Both the position numbers and the translations under genes were made by a program. From the NCBI GenBank assembly GCA_020161505.1, contig JAIUNY010000002.1:62001-126000 (forward strand): DNA of 64,000 bases, in the 5' to 3' direction. Shown piece by piece: positions 33,029-42,390 of the stretch; the stretch's first letter is position 1, and each line of letters opens with the position of its first letter. Below the pieces are notes generated by a model. The model had not been told where the DNA came from. It did no database searches and worked only from the letters and a program-made list of their open reading frames with translations. Origin of the DNA: Armatimonadota bacterium (GTDB lineage: Bacteria > Armatimonadota > Fimbriimonadia > Fimbriimonadales > Fimbriimonadaceae).

Positions 33029-33553
33029 ATGGCCGCAGGGCAGGTTCTTGTCGGGATGGCCGAAATCAAGGTCATCAAAGGAACAGGGCAACTCACGTGT
33101 CTCGGCCTGGGCAGCTGCATTGGCCTTCTCGCCTACGATGCCGAATCCGGCGTCTGTGGGATGGCCCACATCATGCTCCCGGAAGCCTTTAAGGATAAAC
33201 CGGTCGACAAGCCGGGCAAGTTTGCCGACACCGGCGTTCCCGCCCTGCTCGCCGAAATCGAAAAGGCCGGAGGAAACATCCGACGACTGACCTGGGTCTT
33301 CACCGGCGGAGCACAAGTTTTTAAGTACGGAGCCGGCACGGCAAGCAAGCTCGATGTTGGAGCCCGCAACGGCGAAGCCGTGAACGCGCACCTTAAAAAG
33401 CTAGGCGCGCGGATTCTGGCTCAGGACATCGGAGGCACCAGTGGCCGCACGATGGTCGCCAATATCGAAACGGGAGAAGTGAGGGTTCGCACCGTCCAAG
33501 GGGGCGAAAAAACTCTTTGTCAACTCAAACGAGTGAGGGCGGAGGCAGCATGA
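33029..33553 (+). CDS. cheD: Chemoreceptor glutamine deamidase CheD
   Basis: 174 residues. Deamidates Gln in chemoreceptors and partners with CheC. Motifs: GLGSCIGLLAYD with the nucleophile Cys, GMAHIMLPEA with the catalytic His, and TGGAQVFKYG and ARNGEAVNAHL. It begins directly after cheC, and its stop overlaps the ATG of the HDOD gene (ATGA). Confidence 0.93.
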   Translation: MAAGQVLVGMAEIKVIKGTGQLTCLGLGSCIGLLAYDAESGVCGMAHIMLPEAFKDKPVDKPGKFADTGVPALLAEIEKAGGNIRRLTWVFTGGAQVFKYGAGTASKLDVGARNGEAVNAHLKKLGARILAQDIGGTSGRTMVANIETGEVRVRTVQGGEKTLCQLKRVRAEAA

Positions 33554-34413
33554 GCCATACCATCACGATTGAAGAGATCGTCAGCAAGACGACCGACCTG
33601 CCCACGATCCCCGCAGCCGCGATCAAGGTCATGCGCGAAACGCAGAACCCGGACTCATCGGCCGCCACGATCGCACGGATTCTTGTCACCGATCAAGCCC
33701 TGAGCGCGCGCGTTCTTCGCCTCGCCAACAGTGCCTACTACGGACTCGTCCGTAAGGTCACAGATCTCCAAGATGCCGTGGTCATCCTGGGCATGAAATC
33801 GGTGAAGAATCTCGCGCTGGTCGCCAGCACCTACCCGTGGATGCAGCGACCCATCACCGGCTACTGCCTCGGCCCAGAACAGATGTGGCAGCACGCTTTC
33901 GGTGCCGCCGTTGGTGCCCAACTCGTGGCCAGGATCAGCAAGAAGGCACCGGAAGACGTCGCCTTCACCGCAGGTCTGCTCCACGACATCGGCAAGGTTG
34001 CCCTGAGCGTCTGGCTCGAGAACAAAGTCGGAGCGATCCTCCTCTACGCCGGTCGAGAAGGCCTGAGCTTTGATGAAGCCGAGCGACGGATCCTCGGCTA
34101 CGACCACTGCCAAGTCGGATTCCACCTCGCCACCGAGTGGAACCTTCCCGAAGAAGTGGCTCACGCGGCCCTGTGGCACCACGACCCGGACAAGGCAAAA
34201 GAGGATCAATTCATCGTCGATTGCGTTCACGTCGGCGACTACATCTGCTCCAGCATGGGGTTTGGTCTCGGCGGAGATGGTCTTCTTTACAAATTCTCTG
34301 AAAACAGCCTGGAGCGGCTCGGCTTAAAGCCCGAAGATTTAGACCAGATCACGGACGAGTTCGTGATCCGGTACGAAGAGTACGAATCCCTGTTTCAGGA
34401 GCTTGCAGCATGA
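33550..34413 (+). CDS. HDOD-domain protein
   Basis: 287 residues. Begins with an HDOD core: LPTIPAAAIKVMRE, QALSARVLRLANSAYYG, DAVVILGMKSVKNLAL, and AGLLHDIGKVALSVW, in which the HD pair is retained. HDOD proteins act in signalling by cyclic nucleotides and in chemotaxis or motility regulation; they usually do not keep phosphodiesterase activity. It sits between cheD and cheB with 4-bp overlaps on both sides, so it is part of the chemotaxis output or adaptation module. Confidence 0.88.
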   Translation: MSHTITIEEIVSKTTDLPTIPAAAIKVMRETQNPDSSAATIARILVTDQALSARVLRLANSAYYGLVRKVTDLQDAVVILGMKSVKNLALVASTYPWMQRPITGYCLGPEQMWQHAFGAAVGAQLVARISKKAPEDVAFTAGLLHDIGKVALSVWLENKVGAILLYAGREGLSFDEAERRILGYDHCQVGFHLATEWNLPEEVAHAALWHHDPDKAKEDQFIVDCVHVGDYICSSMGFGLGGDGLLYKFSENSLERLGLKPEDLDQITDEFVIRYEEYESLFQELAA

Positions 34414-35447
34414 AAAAACAACGTGTGATGGTCGTCGATGACAGCGCCTTTATCCGGCGCATGCTCACCGACTGGATTCAGGGAACAAGCGATCTTGAAC
34501 TTGTTGGGGTGGCAAAGAACGGTGAGGAGGCCGAGGGCATGGCCCGCGATCTCAAGCCCGATGTCGTCACGCTCGATGTTGAAATGCCCGTGAAATCGGG
34601 CCTCGAAGCTCTGCCGGAGATCCTAAAAACTGGAGCCAAGGTGCTGATGGTCAGCAGTGTGACCAAACAGGGGGCGACCGCCACTCTTCAGGCTTTGGAG
34701 GCCGGGGCTTACGACTTCGTAACCAAACCAAGCAGCAGCTCCAGCCTCGCCTTCACCGGCTCCAAGGACGAAACGCTCGACAAAATCCGTGCCTCTCGGT
34801 ACGCACGTCACCGAGCGGTTCCCGCGAGCGGAAGTGCAATCAAGGTGTCTGCACCCACGCAGGTCGTGGATCGACTGGTGGTCATCGCCAGTTCCACCGG
34901 AGGCCCATCCACCCTCCGCACCCTGTGGGAGCAACTACCGAAGAACTTCCCCGCTCCGATTTTGGTCGTGCAGCACATGCCGGAAGGCTTCACCGCATCC
35001 CTTGCCAAGCGTCTCGACATGGCCGGAACCGTGCCCTGCCGCGAAGCAAAAGCGGGCGATAAGGTCGTCGCGGGGCAAGCTCTGCTCTGCCCGGGAGGCG
35101 TTCACATGATCGTCAAGCCCGACATGACGATCGCCTTCACCGACGAACCGAAGGTCCACGGCGTCAAACCCGCGGCTGACTACCTGTTCCATTCCGCCGC
35201 TCAGGTGAAAGGGAACAAAACCGTGGGTGTCGTCCTCACCGGGATGGGGCGCGACGGAGCCGACGGCGCAGTTGCCATCCGCAAAGTCGGCGGACGAGTT
35301 CTCGGCGAAAACGAGGAGAGCTGCGTGATCTACGGCATGCCCAAAGCCGCCAAAGATGCAGGCGGAATCGACGCAGAATTCCCGCTCGAAGAGATCGCTG
35401 GAGCAATCATCGCCAGTCTGGCGAAGAAGGTGCGCGATGCTGCCTAA
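34410..35447 (+). CDS. cheB: Chemotaxis methylesterase/glutaminase CheB
   Basis: 345 residues. Receiver domain with phospho-acceptor Asp56 (TLDVEMPVKSG), a linker of about 30 residues, and the methylesterase domain with Ser162 (IASSTGGPS), His189 (VVQHMPEGFT) and Asp282 (GMGRDGADG). Removes methyl groups from chemoreceptors when phosphorylated by CheA. No CheA is encoded in this operon. Confidence 0.95.
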   Translation: MKKQRVMVVDDSAFIRRMLTDWIQGTSDLELVGVAKNGEEAEGMARDLKPDVVTLDVEMPVKSGLEALPEILKTGAKVLMVSSVTKQGATATLQALEAGAYDFVTKPSSSSSLAFTGSKDETLDKIRASRYARHRAVPASGSAIKVSAPTQVVDRLVVIASSTGGPSTLRTLWEQLPKNFPAPILVVQHMPEGFTASLAKRLDMAGTVPCREAKAGDKVVAGQALLCPGGVHMIVKPDMTIAFTDEPKVHGVKPAADYLFHSAAQVKGNKTVGVVLTGMGRDGADGAVAIRKVGGRVLGENEESCVIYGMPKAAKDAGGIDAEFPLEEIAGAIIASLAKKVRDAA

Positions 35448-36246
35448 GCCAAGCGATTGGGTAACGTTCTACGCCAACGTCAAGCGCAAGGTCAATCTCG
35501 ACCTCGATCTCTACAAGGCCAACCAGCTTCAACGCCGCATCGTCTCAATGGCGGAGCAGAAGGACTGCAAGAGCCTGGATCAGTTTTGGACGTGGATCAG
35601 CCTGAGCCCGGCGAACATGGAATGGTTCCTCGATCGCCTAGCGATCAACGTCAGCGAGCTGTTCCGGAATCCGGAAAAGTGGCGAGAAATGGAGGCGAAG
35701 ATCCTCCCGGAGCTTCTTAAGAAGAGTTCACGGCTCAAGATCTGGAGCGCAGGATGCAGCTATGGAGCGGAAGCTCACACGCTCGCCGCGATCCTCGATC
35801 ACAAGTTCTCCGGAAGCCACAAGATTATCGGCACCGATATCGACACGGCAGCCCTGAACCAGGCGAAAGCCGGAACCTTCGGCCCAACGGACTTCAAAGC
35901 CGTGCCGAAGGAGTACGCCCAATACTTCCACGCCAAAGGATCGGACTACACCGCTGATCCTCGGCTCAAGAAGTACCTGGAGTTCCGCAAAGGCAACCTT
36001 CTCGCCGATCGATTCGACACGGGGTTTGACCTCATCATGTGCCGGAACGTGGTGATCTATTTCACCGAAGAGGCCAAAGCCGACCTCTACAAAAAGTTTT
36101 TCCAAGCCCTGAAGCCGGGAGGCATTCTCTTTGTGGGAAGCACCGAGCGGATCTTCAAGGCCGACGAAATTGGATATCAAACGGTCCTGCCGTTCTACTA
36201 CAAAAAACCCTTGCTGGGGGAAAAATCATGGCGAAACGCATCCTGA
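35437..36246 (+). CDS. cheR: Chemotaxis protein methyltransferase CheR
   Basis: 269 residues. Methylates glutamates of chemoreceptors from SAM. N-terminal helical domain, then the SAM fold with WSAGCSYGAEAHTLAA, IIGTDIDTAALNQA and CRNVVIYF. The ATG at 35437 is inside the end of cheB (11-bp overlap). A longer in-frame start at 35356 would only extend into cheB. Confidence 0.94.
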   Translation: MLPKPSDWVTFYANVKRKVNLDLDLYKANQLQRRIVSMAEQKDCKSLDQFWTWISLSPANMEWFLDRLAINVSELFRNPEKWREMEAKILPELLKKSSRLKIWSAGCSYGAEAHTLAAILDHKFSGSHKIIGTDIDTAALNQAKAGTFGPTDFKAVPKEYAQYFHAKGSDYTADPRLKKYLEFRKGNLLADRFDTGFDLIMCRNVVIYFTEEAKADLYKKFFQALKPGGILFVGSTERIFKADEIGYQTVLPFYYKKPLLGEKSWRNAS

Positions 36247-36593
36247 TCACAGATGACGCGCTCTTCATGCGCGTGACACTTAAGAACATCCTGACTCAGA
36301 ACGGGTACGAGGTTGTCGGTGAGGCTCAAAACGGAGCCGAAGCCGTCAAGCTCTACTCGGAACTGAAGCCCGACCTCGTGACAATGGACATCACGATGCC
36401 TGAGATGGACGGGATTGAAGCCCTCAAAGCCATCAAAGCAAGCGATTCCGGAGCCACCGTTATCATGTGCACCGCTATGGGGCAGAAGAACATGGTGGTC
36501 GAAGCGATCCAAGCTGGCGCGAAGGACTTTATCGTCAAACCGTTCCAGCCCGACCGTGTCCTGGAAGCTGTTGGAAAGCTCCTGGCGGCGTAA
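36228..36593 (+). CDS. cheY: Response regulator CheY
   Basis: 121 residues, a single receiver domain with Asp9/Asp10, phospho-acceptor Asp54 (VTMDITMPEMDG), Thr82 and Lys104 (FIVKPF). It overlaps cheR by 19 bp, and GGGGG lies 6 nt before the ATG. Output is presumably a flagellar motor or pilus; neither is encoded nearby. Flanked by CheC and CheX phosphatases in the same operon. Confidence 0.93.
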   Translation: MAKRILITDDALFMRVTLKNILTQNGYEVVGEAQNGAEAVKLYSELKPDLVTMDITMPEMDGIEALKAIKASDSGATVIMCTAMGQKNMVVEAIQAGAKDFIVKPFQPDRVLEAVGKLLAA

Positions 36594-36622
36594 GGCGAAG
36601 GTGAGAATGATGGAGGCACGCC

Positions 36623-37111
36623 ATGAAAGTTGAATATGTAACGCCTTTCGTGGCCGGTTCGGTGAGCGTCATCCAGACCCTCATCAACTCGACGCCGGAG
36701 AGAGGGAAGCTCTCGGCTCGCCCGCAAATGTTCACCTCGCAACAGGTCAACATCGTCTGCGGGATCACCGGCGACATCGAAGGTCAGGTCATCTACGGGA
36801 TGTCCTTGCTGACCGCCAATCGGATGGCCAGCAAGATGCTCGGTGGACAACCGGTTCCGCAGTTTGATCAACTCGCCGCCTCGGCGATCGCCGAACTCGG
36901 CAACATGATCAGCGGAAACTCGGTCACTCTGCTCGCGCAGCAGAGCTACACCTGCGACATTACGCCCCCCACCATTGTGAAGGGGAGCAACGTCAAAATC
37001 TCGACGCTGGATATTCCCGCGCTCGTCATCCCCCTCGTCGTCGCCGACGTCGGAGAAATTGAAATCAACGTCAGCCTGCAGCAACGCAAGGCCAAAGCTG
37101 AGGCCGCCTAA
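36623..37111 (+). CDS. cheX: CheX-like CheY-P phosphatase
   Basis: 162 residues. N-terminal KVEYVTPFVAGSVSVIQTL and one phosphatase motif ASAIAELGNMISGNSVTLLA near 90, the layout of CheX. It completes an operon with two predicted CheY-P phosphatases. A GAGAATGATGGAGGCACGCC stretch just upstream supplies GGAGG as ribosome-binding site. A strong terminator follows. Confidence 0.88.
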   Translation: MKVEYVTPFVAGSVSVIQTLINSTPERGKLSARPQMFTSQQVNIVCGITGDIEGQVIYGMSLLTANRMASKMLGGQPVPQFDQLAASAIAELGNMISGNSVTLLAQQSYTCDITPPTIVKGSNVKISTLDIPALVIPLVVADVGEIEINVSLQQRKAKAEAA

Positions 37112-37136
37112 CCGCGACCCACGCCCAGCAAGGAAA

Positions 37137-37182
37137 CAGGCCGATCACCGCTCGCTCGCGGGGATCGGCCTGAACGTTTTTT
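37137..37182 (+). terminator. Rho-independent terminator of the chemotaxis operon
   Basis: CAGGCCGATC (37137-37146) pairs with GATCGGCCTG (37163-37172); an inner CCG/CGG stem adds to it. TTTTTT follows at 37177-37182. Confidence 0.85.
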
Positions 37183-37191
37183 AACCGGACA

Positions 37192-38184
37192 TCAACGCCG
37201 ACGTCGCGCTGGAGCCAGGGCGGGTTGAGCCGGGCTCACCGAATAGGCTTCGACGGTATCGAAGCCATTGGTGCAAATCATAAACTTGCCGTCTCCCGTA
37301 AACGCCACCGGGCTGCCCACGTAGGAGCGATTCTCGATCTTGGCAACTTCCTTCCGGCTCGCCACATTCCACAGCCTGACCGTGCCGTCGATCGAGCTCG
37401 TACCCAGGAAACTGCCGGAAGGCGTGAAGTCCACCGCCGTCACATAGTCGGAGTGGCCAGCCATGGCCGCAAGCCTCGTGCGCTTCGTCAAATCGAATAG
37501 GGTTACCTGACCATCACGCCCTGCCGTGGCACCAAGAGTTCCGCGGCGATTCATCGCAAACCCGTTCGATCCCTGGCCCCCCGGAAGCGTGAATTTTGCT
37601 GCGGTGGATAACGTCTTCGGTGCAAGAAGTCGCAGCCCTTCCTTCTGCGTCCCCGTCCAAACCGATCCGCTGGAGGTGAAGAATGCGCCGTAGAAGTTCG
37701 TCGGTTCTCCCGTGATTTTCACCACCGGATGCCCACCGGAGAGGTTCCAAATCGCGATCGCATCGTCCTTACCCACCGTCAGAATCTGCTTTCCATCCGC
37801 CGAAAAGGTAATCGACTGAATGCCCCGCCCGTGCCCCTTCTCCCGAGGAAATTCGCGCACTTTGGCTCCGGTTTTGGCGTTCCACACAAAAATCTTCGCC
37901 TGTTCATCCCCCGTCACCACCGTCGCGCCGTCGGGAGAAAACGCTGCGGCATAGGCGGGCTGCACATGTCCGCTCAGGGTGACCGTCGCGATTTTGCCCG
38001 CCGCATCCATGATCCGAACCTGACCATTTTCCAAGCAGGCGATGAAACGACTGTCCCGAGGCGAAGCGGCCACCGCCACGGCACGCACGCCATCGTAAGT
38101 CTTGGTGCGGGTCAGTTTGACCGCACCCGATTGTCCGAGGGCCACAGGGGCGAGTGCTGAGGCGGCAAGAGTCGTGATGAGCAT
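37192..38184 (-). CDS. Exported WD40-repeat protein
   Basis: 330 residues. Signal peptide of about 17 residues (ends APVALG). About seven WD-type repeats follow; examples are SGHVQPAYAAAFSPDGATVV, KIFVWNAKTG, IQSITFSADGKQILTV, AIAIWNLSGG and SGSFLGTSSIDGTVRLWNV. Forms a beta-propeller for binding, no enzymatic motif seen. It ends with an Ala/Pro run and RRRR. Start preceded by GGAGATTTGATAGG. Confidence 0.85.
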   Translation of the reverse strand: MLITTLAASALAPVALGQSGAVKLTRTKTYDGVRAVAVAASPRDSRFIACLENGQVRIMDAAGKIATVTLSGHVQPAYAAAFSPDGATVVTGDEQAKIFVWNAKTGAKVREFPREKGHGRGIQSITFSADGKQILTVGKDDAIAIWNLSGGHPVVKITGEPTNFYGAFFTSSGSVWTGTQKEGLRLLAPKTLSTAAKFTLPGGQGSNGFAMNRRGTLGATAGRDGQVTLFDLTKRTRLAAMAGHSDYVTAVDFTPSGSFLGTSSIDGTVRLWNVASRKEVAKIENRSYVGSPVAFTGDGKFMICTNGFDTVEAYSVSPAQPALAPARRRR

Positions 38185-38248
38185 CCTATCAAATCTCCTT
38201 GGTGAAGTTACCAGGAGAACTGACGAATATCCCCCCGTGAGGGTTAGC

Positions 38249-39268
38249 TCAATTTGACTTTATTGTGGGAATCATGAAGTCTTTGGCTTCAAAAGTACCG
38301 CCGAATTTCCAGAATCCTTTCCAGAACATGCGGCGATTCTTGCCGTCCGCGTAGGTGACCTGAGCGCGCATTGTGACCGGAACATTCTTTTCCGAATCCA
38401 AAATCACCTCGATCACCGTGGCCTCCTTTCCTTTTCCGGATCGGTTGGCCACCAGACGATAGAACGGGCGCTCTTTGCCAACAGGCTTCGCCATCATCTC
38501 GTCGACCGTCACTTTGAATCCGCTAGCGGGATCCTTCAAACCCGCCACGAACGGCCCCCACACGCTCTGACCAGTGCCGTAATAGCGGAAAGCCTCCACC
38601 GGCATCCGCTGAACGAACGTATCAATCTCCTGCCGACTCATCTTCTGTCGAGCCGGGGCCGCCGCAACGGACTTCTTAACGTTGTTCTCAATGATCGCTT
38701 TCCCCCGACCATCGGAAACCAGCATGTTCACCGCCGACTTTGTTTCCGGCAGGCCATATTCAATCCGGAATCGCTGCTCGTCCTGAATCTTGAGAACGGG
38801 GCTCTGCTTCAAAATCGCCCCTCGATCTTCGATCTCCAAGGACACCTCGACCAAGGTTGGCTCCAGATTAGCGAGACCAGCATCCAAGTCGGCACCGAAC
38901 TTCGTGATTGCATCTGGCGACGATGTCGTCTTGTCCCACTGCCCTTCCCCCGGTTTTTGGATCACGTGCTCCTTCTCGGTCGGCTGAGAAATCCTCTCAA
39001 TCGCCTCGGTGCGAGCCTTTACCTCATCCGGCAGATCAAGCGGCTTCTCTGGATCGGCACCAGGAGTCGATGATCCTGCGCCTCCCGTGGATCCCGAAGC
39101 GCCTGCCTCCGAGCTTCCCGACGCGGTCGAAACCAACTCGGTTTTTTCCTTCGCGCACCCAGAGAGCAACAGAACCGCCATCAGGCTGAGTCCAAGAACA
39201 GAGGTCGTCACGCCACGCATCACATTGCTAGACGCATTCTCGGGGCGAATCTTCTGGGTCCTCCTCAC
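38249..39268 (-). CDS. Lipoprotein, possibly LolA/LolB-fold
   Basis: 339 residues. Lipobox LLLSGC, then a disordered Gly/Ser/Glu stretch to about 85. The rest has strands and the pattern of LolA-like lipoprotein carriers (RFRIEYGLPETKSAVNMLVSDG, PFYRLVANRSGKG, VTMRAQVTYADGKN), a concave half-barrel for lipids; this fold call is tentative. The GTG at 39268 overlaps the stop of the GH57 gene (GTGA), and AGGAGG is 10 nt upstream, so it is used; an ATG at 39220 would give a more typical signal peptide. Confidence 0.7.
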   Translation of the reverse strand: MRRTQKIRPENASSNVMRGVTTSVLGLSLMAVLLLSGCAKEKTELVSTASGSSEAGASGSTGGAGSSTPGADPEKPLDLPDEVKARTEAIERISQPTEKEHVIQKPGEGQWDKTTSSPDAITKFGADLDAGLANLEPTLVEVSLEIEDRGAILKQSPVLKIQDEQRFRIEYGLPETKSAVNMLVSDGRGKAIIENNVKKSVAAAPARQKMSRQEIDTFVQRMPVEAFRYYGTGQSVWGPFVAGLKDPASGFKVTVDEMMAKPVGKERPFYRLVANRSGKGKEATVIEVILDSEKNVPVTMRAQVTYADGKNRRMFWKGFWKFGGTFEAKDFMIPTIKSN

Positions 39269-40986
39269 GGACGGTAGGCCTCCTGAGGAGGCATCAGCGG
39301 ATAGTCCAGCTTCGCCCAGTCGTTCAGGTCAATCGTCTCCGGGAACGGAGCATCCTTTTCCTTGCAATCTTGGAAGAACAATTCCTCGTCCGCCGTCATC
39401 GTATGGCCGCCGTGAACCGCCTCGGCGAGAGCAGAAAGGCGATGGAATCGCTCAATGTGGTCATCAAACCGAGCCTCGGCATAGTCGCGCGCCGCCCAAG
39501 TCGAGATCAAGAACTGCCAGTCGCTCGCCTCCGCGAGGAGCATCTCGCGCGCGGCTTGCTCAACGATCTCCTTGGCTGGACCCTTGGCAAAGTTCTGCGC
39601 CATGTGCCGCATCCGCTTCTGCACCGGATACAGCTTCTCCCAGGTCCAGTGATTGTCCTCGTTCAGCCACACCGAGTGGTAACCACCTTCGCCCCAACTT
39701 CCCTCAGGGAGGTGGATCATGTGGCGGGCCGGGTCTTGATCGACGACATCGCCGCCGCTTGCCATCTGGATATCCGGGTCTTGGGCCATGCGCATGCCGA
39801 GTTCGTAAAGGAACTCCGGACCTTCCCACCACCAGTGGCCAAACAGCTCCGTGTCGTACATCGCCACGAGTGTGCCCTCGCGATTCGCTTGTCCGCGATA
39901 CTGGGCAAGCGTCGACTTCACAATCCCCACGAAATCCTGCGCGTGAGCCCCCACCAGTTCGTGAGCCTGCCACGGATCATAAGGCTGCTTCGCCCCAAGA
40001 TCGGCCTTGTCTGCCGAGATTCGCCAGTATCGGTGACGGCCCGGATACTGCTGCTTGTGGAACTCGAGGTAGTACTCGTTACCCGGGTAACCCACATCGC
40101 CCGACCACACCTTGACCGTACTCTGAGGGTCGCGAGCGAAGATCGTGACGCCATCCGGCACCAGGTAGTGCTCGTACTCGCTCCGGAATTCTTCGGGAGG
40201 CGTGAAGAGTTGTTTGGATCGCTGAAAGAGCTCTGCGAGCTGCGGGAATTTCTGCCAGTAAGTGCCCAGCGGTTCGCCACCGCGGATCATATGGCTATCG
40301 ACAAAGAAGTATTCGATGCCGTTTTCTTGGAGAAACTGCTCCACACCCTTGCGATCCCACACATGGGCATCATCACCCGCAGGAGCCCGCCACGGGTAGC
40401 TCGGACGATAGGCGCATTCCGGAAGCCAAATCCCGCGCGGTTTGAACCCAAATCGCTTCTCGTGGCTGCGAACGGCAAGCTTCACCTGGGCCTGAATCGA
40501 TTCATCCGTGCTCGTGAGCGGGAAATACCCGTGAGTCGCCCCGCACGTGATGAGCTCGATCAGCCCGTCCTCGTGCATGCTCTTGAATCCGCCCGTGATG
40601 GATCGGCCCCATTGATGCTTGAACTGGATCAGAGCTTTGGTGAACAGCCGCACCCACATCGCGGAGAGACCGGTCATCCAGAGCTCGCCCGCCGCCTCGA
40701 AATGCTCTTTGTCCTGCTGGGCGTAGCGGATTTTTTCTTCGCAATACTCCTCGAATCCGGCTTGGAAGGAAGGATCATCGAGCTGCTCGGCGAGGATCGG
40801 AGTCAGGTTCACCGTCCAGCGCGGCTTAACCCCGGCCTGGTTCATGCGGTCAAGGGCATCGAGGAGGGGCAGGTAGCACTCGACGGCCGCCTCAAACAGC
40901 CAGTCCGTCCCGTGCGGCGATTTGCCGTGGCTCAACACATACGGCATGTGCGTGTGGAGAACGAGCATGAATCGGCCAATCGCCAT
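39265..40986 (-). CDS. GH57 alpha-glucan branching enzyme-like protein (DUF1957)
   Basis: 573 residues. Family GH57 (beta/alpha)7 barrel with C-terminal DUF1957 helices. Conserved: VLHTHMPYVLSHG at the N-terminus, ATHGYFPL, nucleophile Glu190 in GIWLPECAYRP, and acid Asp378 in MYDTELFGHWWWEGP. Closest in layout to 1,4-alpha-glucan branching enzymes of Thermococcus/Thermus. It would introduce alpha-1,6 branches into glycogen or a similar polymer. Other glycogen genes are not adjacent. Confidence 0.9.
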   Translation of the reverse strand: MAIGRFMLVLHTHMPYVLSHGKSPHGTDWLFEAAVECYLPLLDALDRMNQAGVKPRWTVNLTPILAEQLDDPSFQAGFEEYCEEKIRYAQQDKEHFEAAGELWMTGLSAMWVRLFTKALIQFKHQWGRSITGGFKSMHEDGLIELITCGATHGYFPLTSTDESIQAQVKLAVRSHEKRFGFKPRGIWLPECAYRPSYPWRAPAGDDAHVWDRKGVEQFLQENGIEYFFVDSHMIRGGEPLGTYWQKFPQLAELFQRSKQLFTPPEEFRSEYEHYLVPDGVTIFARDPQSTVKVWSGDVGYPGNEYYLEFHKQQYPGRHRYWRISADKADLGAKQPYDPWQAHELVGAHAQDFVGIVKSTLAQYRGQANREGTLVAMYDTELFGHWWWEGPEFLYELGMRMAQDPDIQMASGGDVVDQDPARHMIHLPEGSWGEGGYHSVWLNEDNHWTWEKLYPVQKRMRHMAQNFAKGPAKEIVEQAAREMLLAEASDWQFLISTWAARDYAEARFDDHIERFHRLSALAEAVHGGHTMTADEELFFQDCKEKDAPFPETIDLNDWAKLDYPLMPPQEAYRP

Positions 40987-40994
40987 AGGGTTTT

Positions 40995-41000
40995 AGTTTA
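40995..41000 (-). promoter_or_regulatory. -10 hexamer of the GH57 gene
   Basis: TAAACT on the minus strand, 8 nt before the ATG; leaderless type. Confidence 0.45.
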
Positions 41001-41103
41001 GCTTGGGCTGAGTATGAATCGCTGTGAATCTTCCCATGCTCCGCCGACTGTCCCCCCGGTCCGGTTGCGATACACCCCCCCAAGGGTAACGTGCCAAACA
41101 ATC

Positions 41104-42390
41104 ATGGCAACGCTCAGGCCGTTTCGAGGAACTCGCTTCAACGTCGATGCAGAACGACTCGCTCGCATCGTAGCTCCCCCCTACGATGTCATCAGCCCCG
41201 AGCAGAGGGAAGGATATGCCGCCCAAGACGACCACAGCGTTGTCCTCTTGACCCTTCCCGAGCAAAACGACGACGACCGCAGCAAGTTCATCAAGTACGC
41301 CCGATCCGCCAGCCGCCTGGAAGAATGGAAGCGCGAAGGCACCCTCCACGTCGAGGATGTGCCGAGCTTCTACCGCTACACCCAGTCCTTCGAGGTTCCC
41401 GGCACTGGCCACGCTTTCACCCGAACCAAGCTCGTCGCAACCATCAAGGTCGAACCTTACGCCAACCAAGTCGTGCTTCCCCACGAGCAAACCTTCCCCA
41501 AGCACAAGGAAGACCGCAAGCGCATCCTGGAAGCCACCCGAAGCCACCTAGAGTGCATCTTTGGTCTCTATGAAGATGACGACCAAAGCCTGCACAACCT
41601 TGTGGTGAATGCCCCCGCTGATGATTCCCAAACCATCACGACCGAGGAAGACGGCATCGTCCACATCTTCGAGCGCATCTCTGACGAAGCCGCGATCAAG
41701 GCAATTGTCGAGAAAGCCGCCGAAAAGAAGGTCTGGATCGCCGACGGTCACCACCGATACGAGACCGCTCTGAGCTTCCGCGAAGACCTCGGCGAAAAGG
41801 ACGGCCTGATCCCCGAGGACTTCATGATGATGGCCCTTTGCAGCATCAGCGATCCTGGCCTTGTTCTCCTGCCCACCCACCGCATCCTCAAGAAGATGCC
41901 CATGGATGCAGATGGGCTGAAAGCACTCCTGGCGGAACACTTCGATGTCACCCCGGTCTCTAACAACCAACTGATGGCCACCATCGAGCAGATCAATAGC
42001 GAAGGCAAGCGCGCATTCGGCGTCGCCATGCCGGGTGGACAAGGAGTCGTCGCGCAAGTCCGCGATCTCGACGCCTTGGTCGCAGAAATCGCTGGCCCGG
42101 GGAGCGAAGATCTCAAGCGACTGGATGTCAGCATCCTCCACGGCTACATCTTCGCCAAGCTCTTGGGGCTCACTGGCCTCGATTTCTTCAGCTACACCCG
42201 CATCGAGCGCGAGGCTCTGCAGGCCGCAGAAGAGCAAGAGACGATTGCTTTCCTCATGAATCCTCCCACCGTGGATGACATGCGCACCATCGCGCTTGGC
42301 GGCGACTTCATGCCGCAAAAGAGCACCTACTACTATCCCAAGCTCCTCAGTGGCATGGTGATGTGGTCTCTCAAGGATTTCCAAGCGTGA
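41104..42390 (+). CDS. DUF1015-family protein
   Basis: 428 residues. Matches the DUF1015 family at the N-terminus: MATLRPFRGTRFNVDAERLA then VAPPYDVISPEQREGYA, plus KVWIADGHHRYETAL in the middle and DFFSYTRIEREAL near the end. The family is widespread and conserved but has no established function; a link to serine kinase-like SerK proteins has been noted for related sequences. The ATG at 41104 matches the usual DUF1015 start. Its stop overlaps the GTG of the next gene. Confidence 0.88.
   Translation: MATLRPFRGTRFNVDAERLARIVAPPYDVISPEQREGYAAQDDHSVVLLTLPEQNDDDRSKFIKYARSASRLEEWKREGTLHVEDVPSFYRYTQSFEVPGTGHAFTRTKLVATIKVEPYANQVVLPHEQTFPKHKEDRKRILEATRSHLECIFGLYEDDDQSLHNLVVNAPADDSQTITTEEDGIVHIFERISDEAAIKAIVEKAAEKKVWIADGHHRYETALSFREDLGEKDGLIPEDFMMMALCSISDPGLVLLPTHRILKKMPMDADGLKALLAEHFDVTPVSNNQLMATIEQINSEGKRAFGVAMPGGQGVVAQVRDLDALVAEIAGPGSEDLKRLDVSILHGYIFAKLLGLTGLDFFSYTRIEREALQAAEEQETIAFLMNPPTVDDMRTIALGGDFMPQKSTYYYPKLLSGMVMWSLKDFQA

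Noticed and set aside
39370-41001. 543-codon plus-strand frame opposite the GH57 gene
   Set aside because: Antisense shadow; the GH57 catalytic motifs on the minus strand decide the coding strand.
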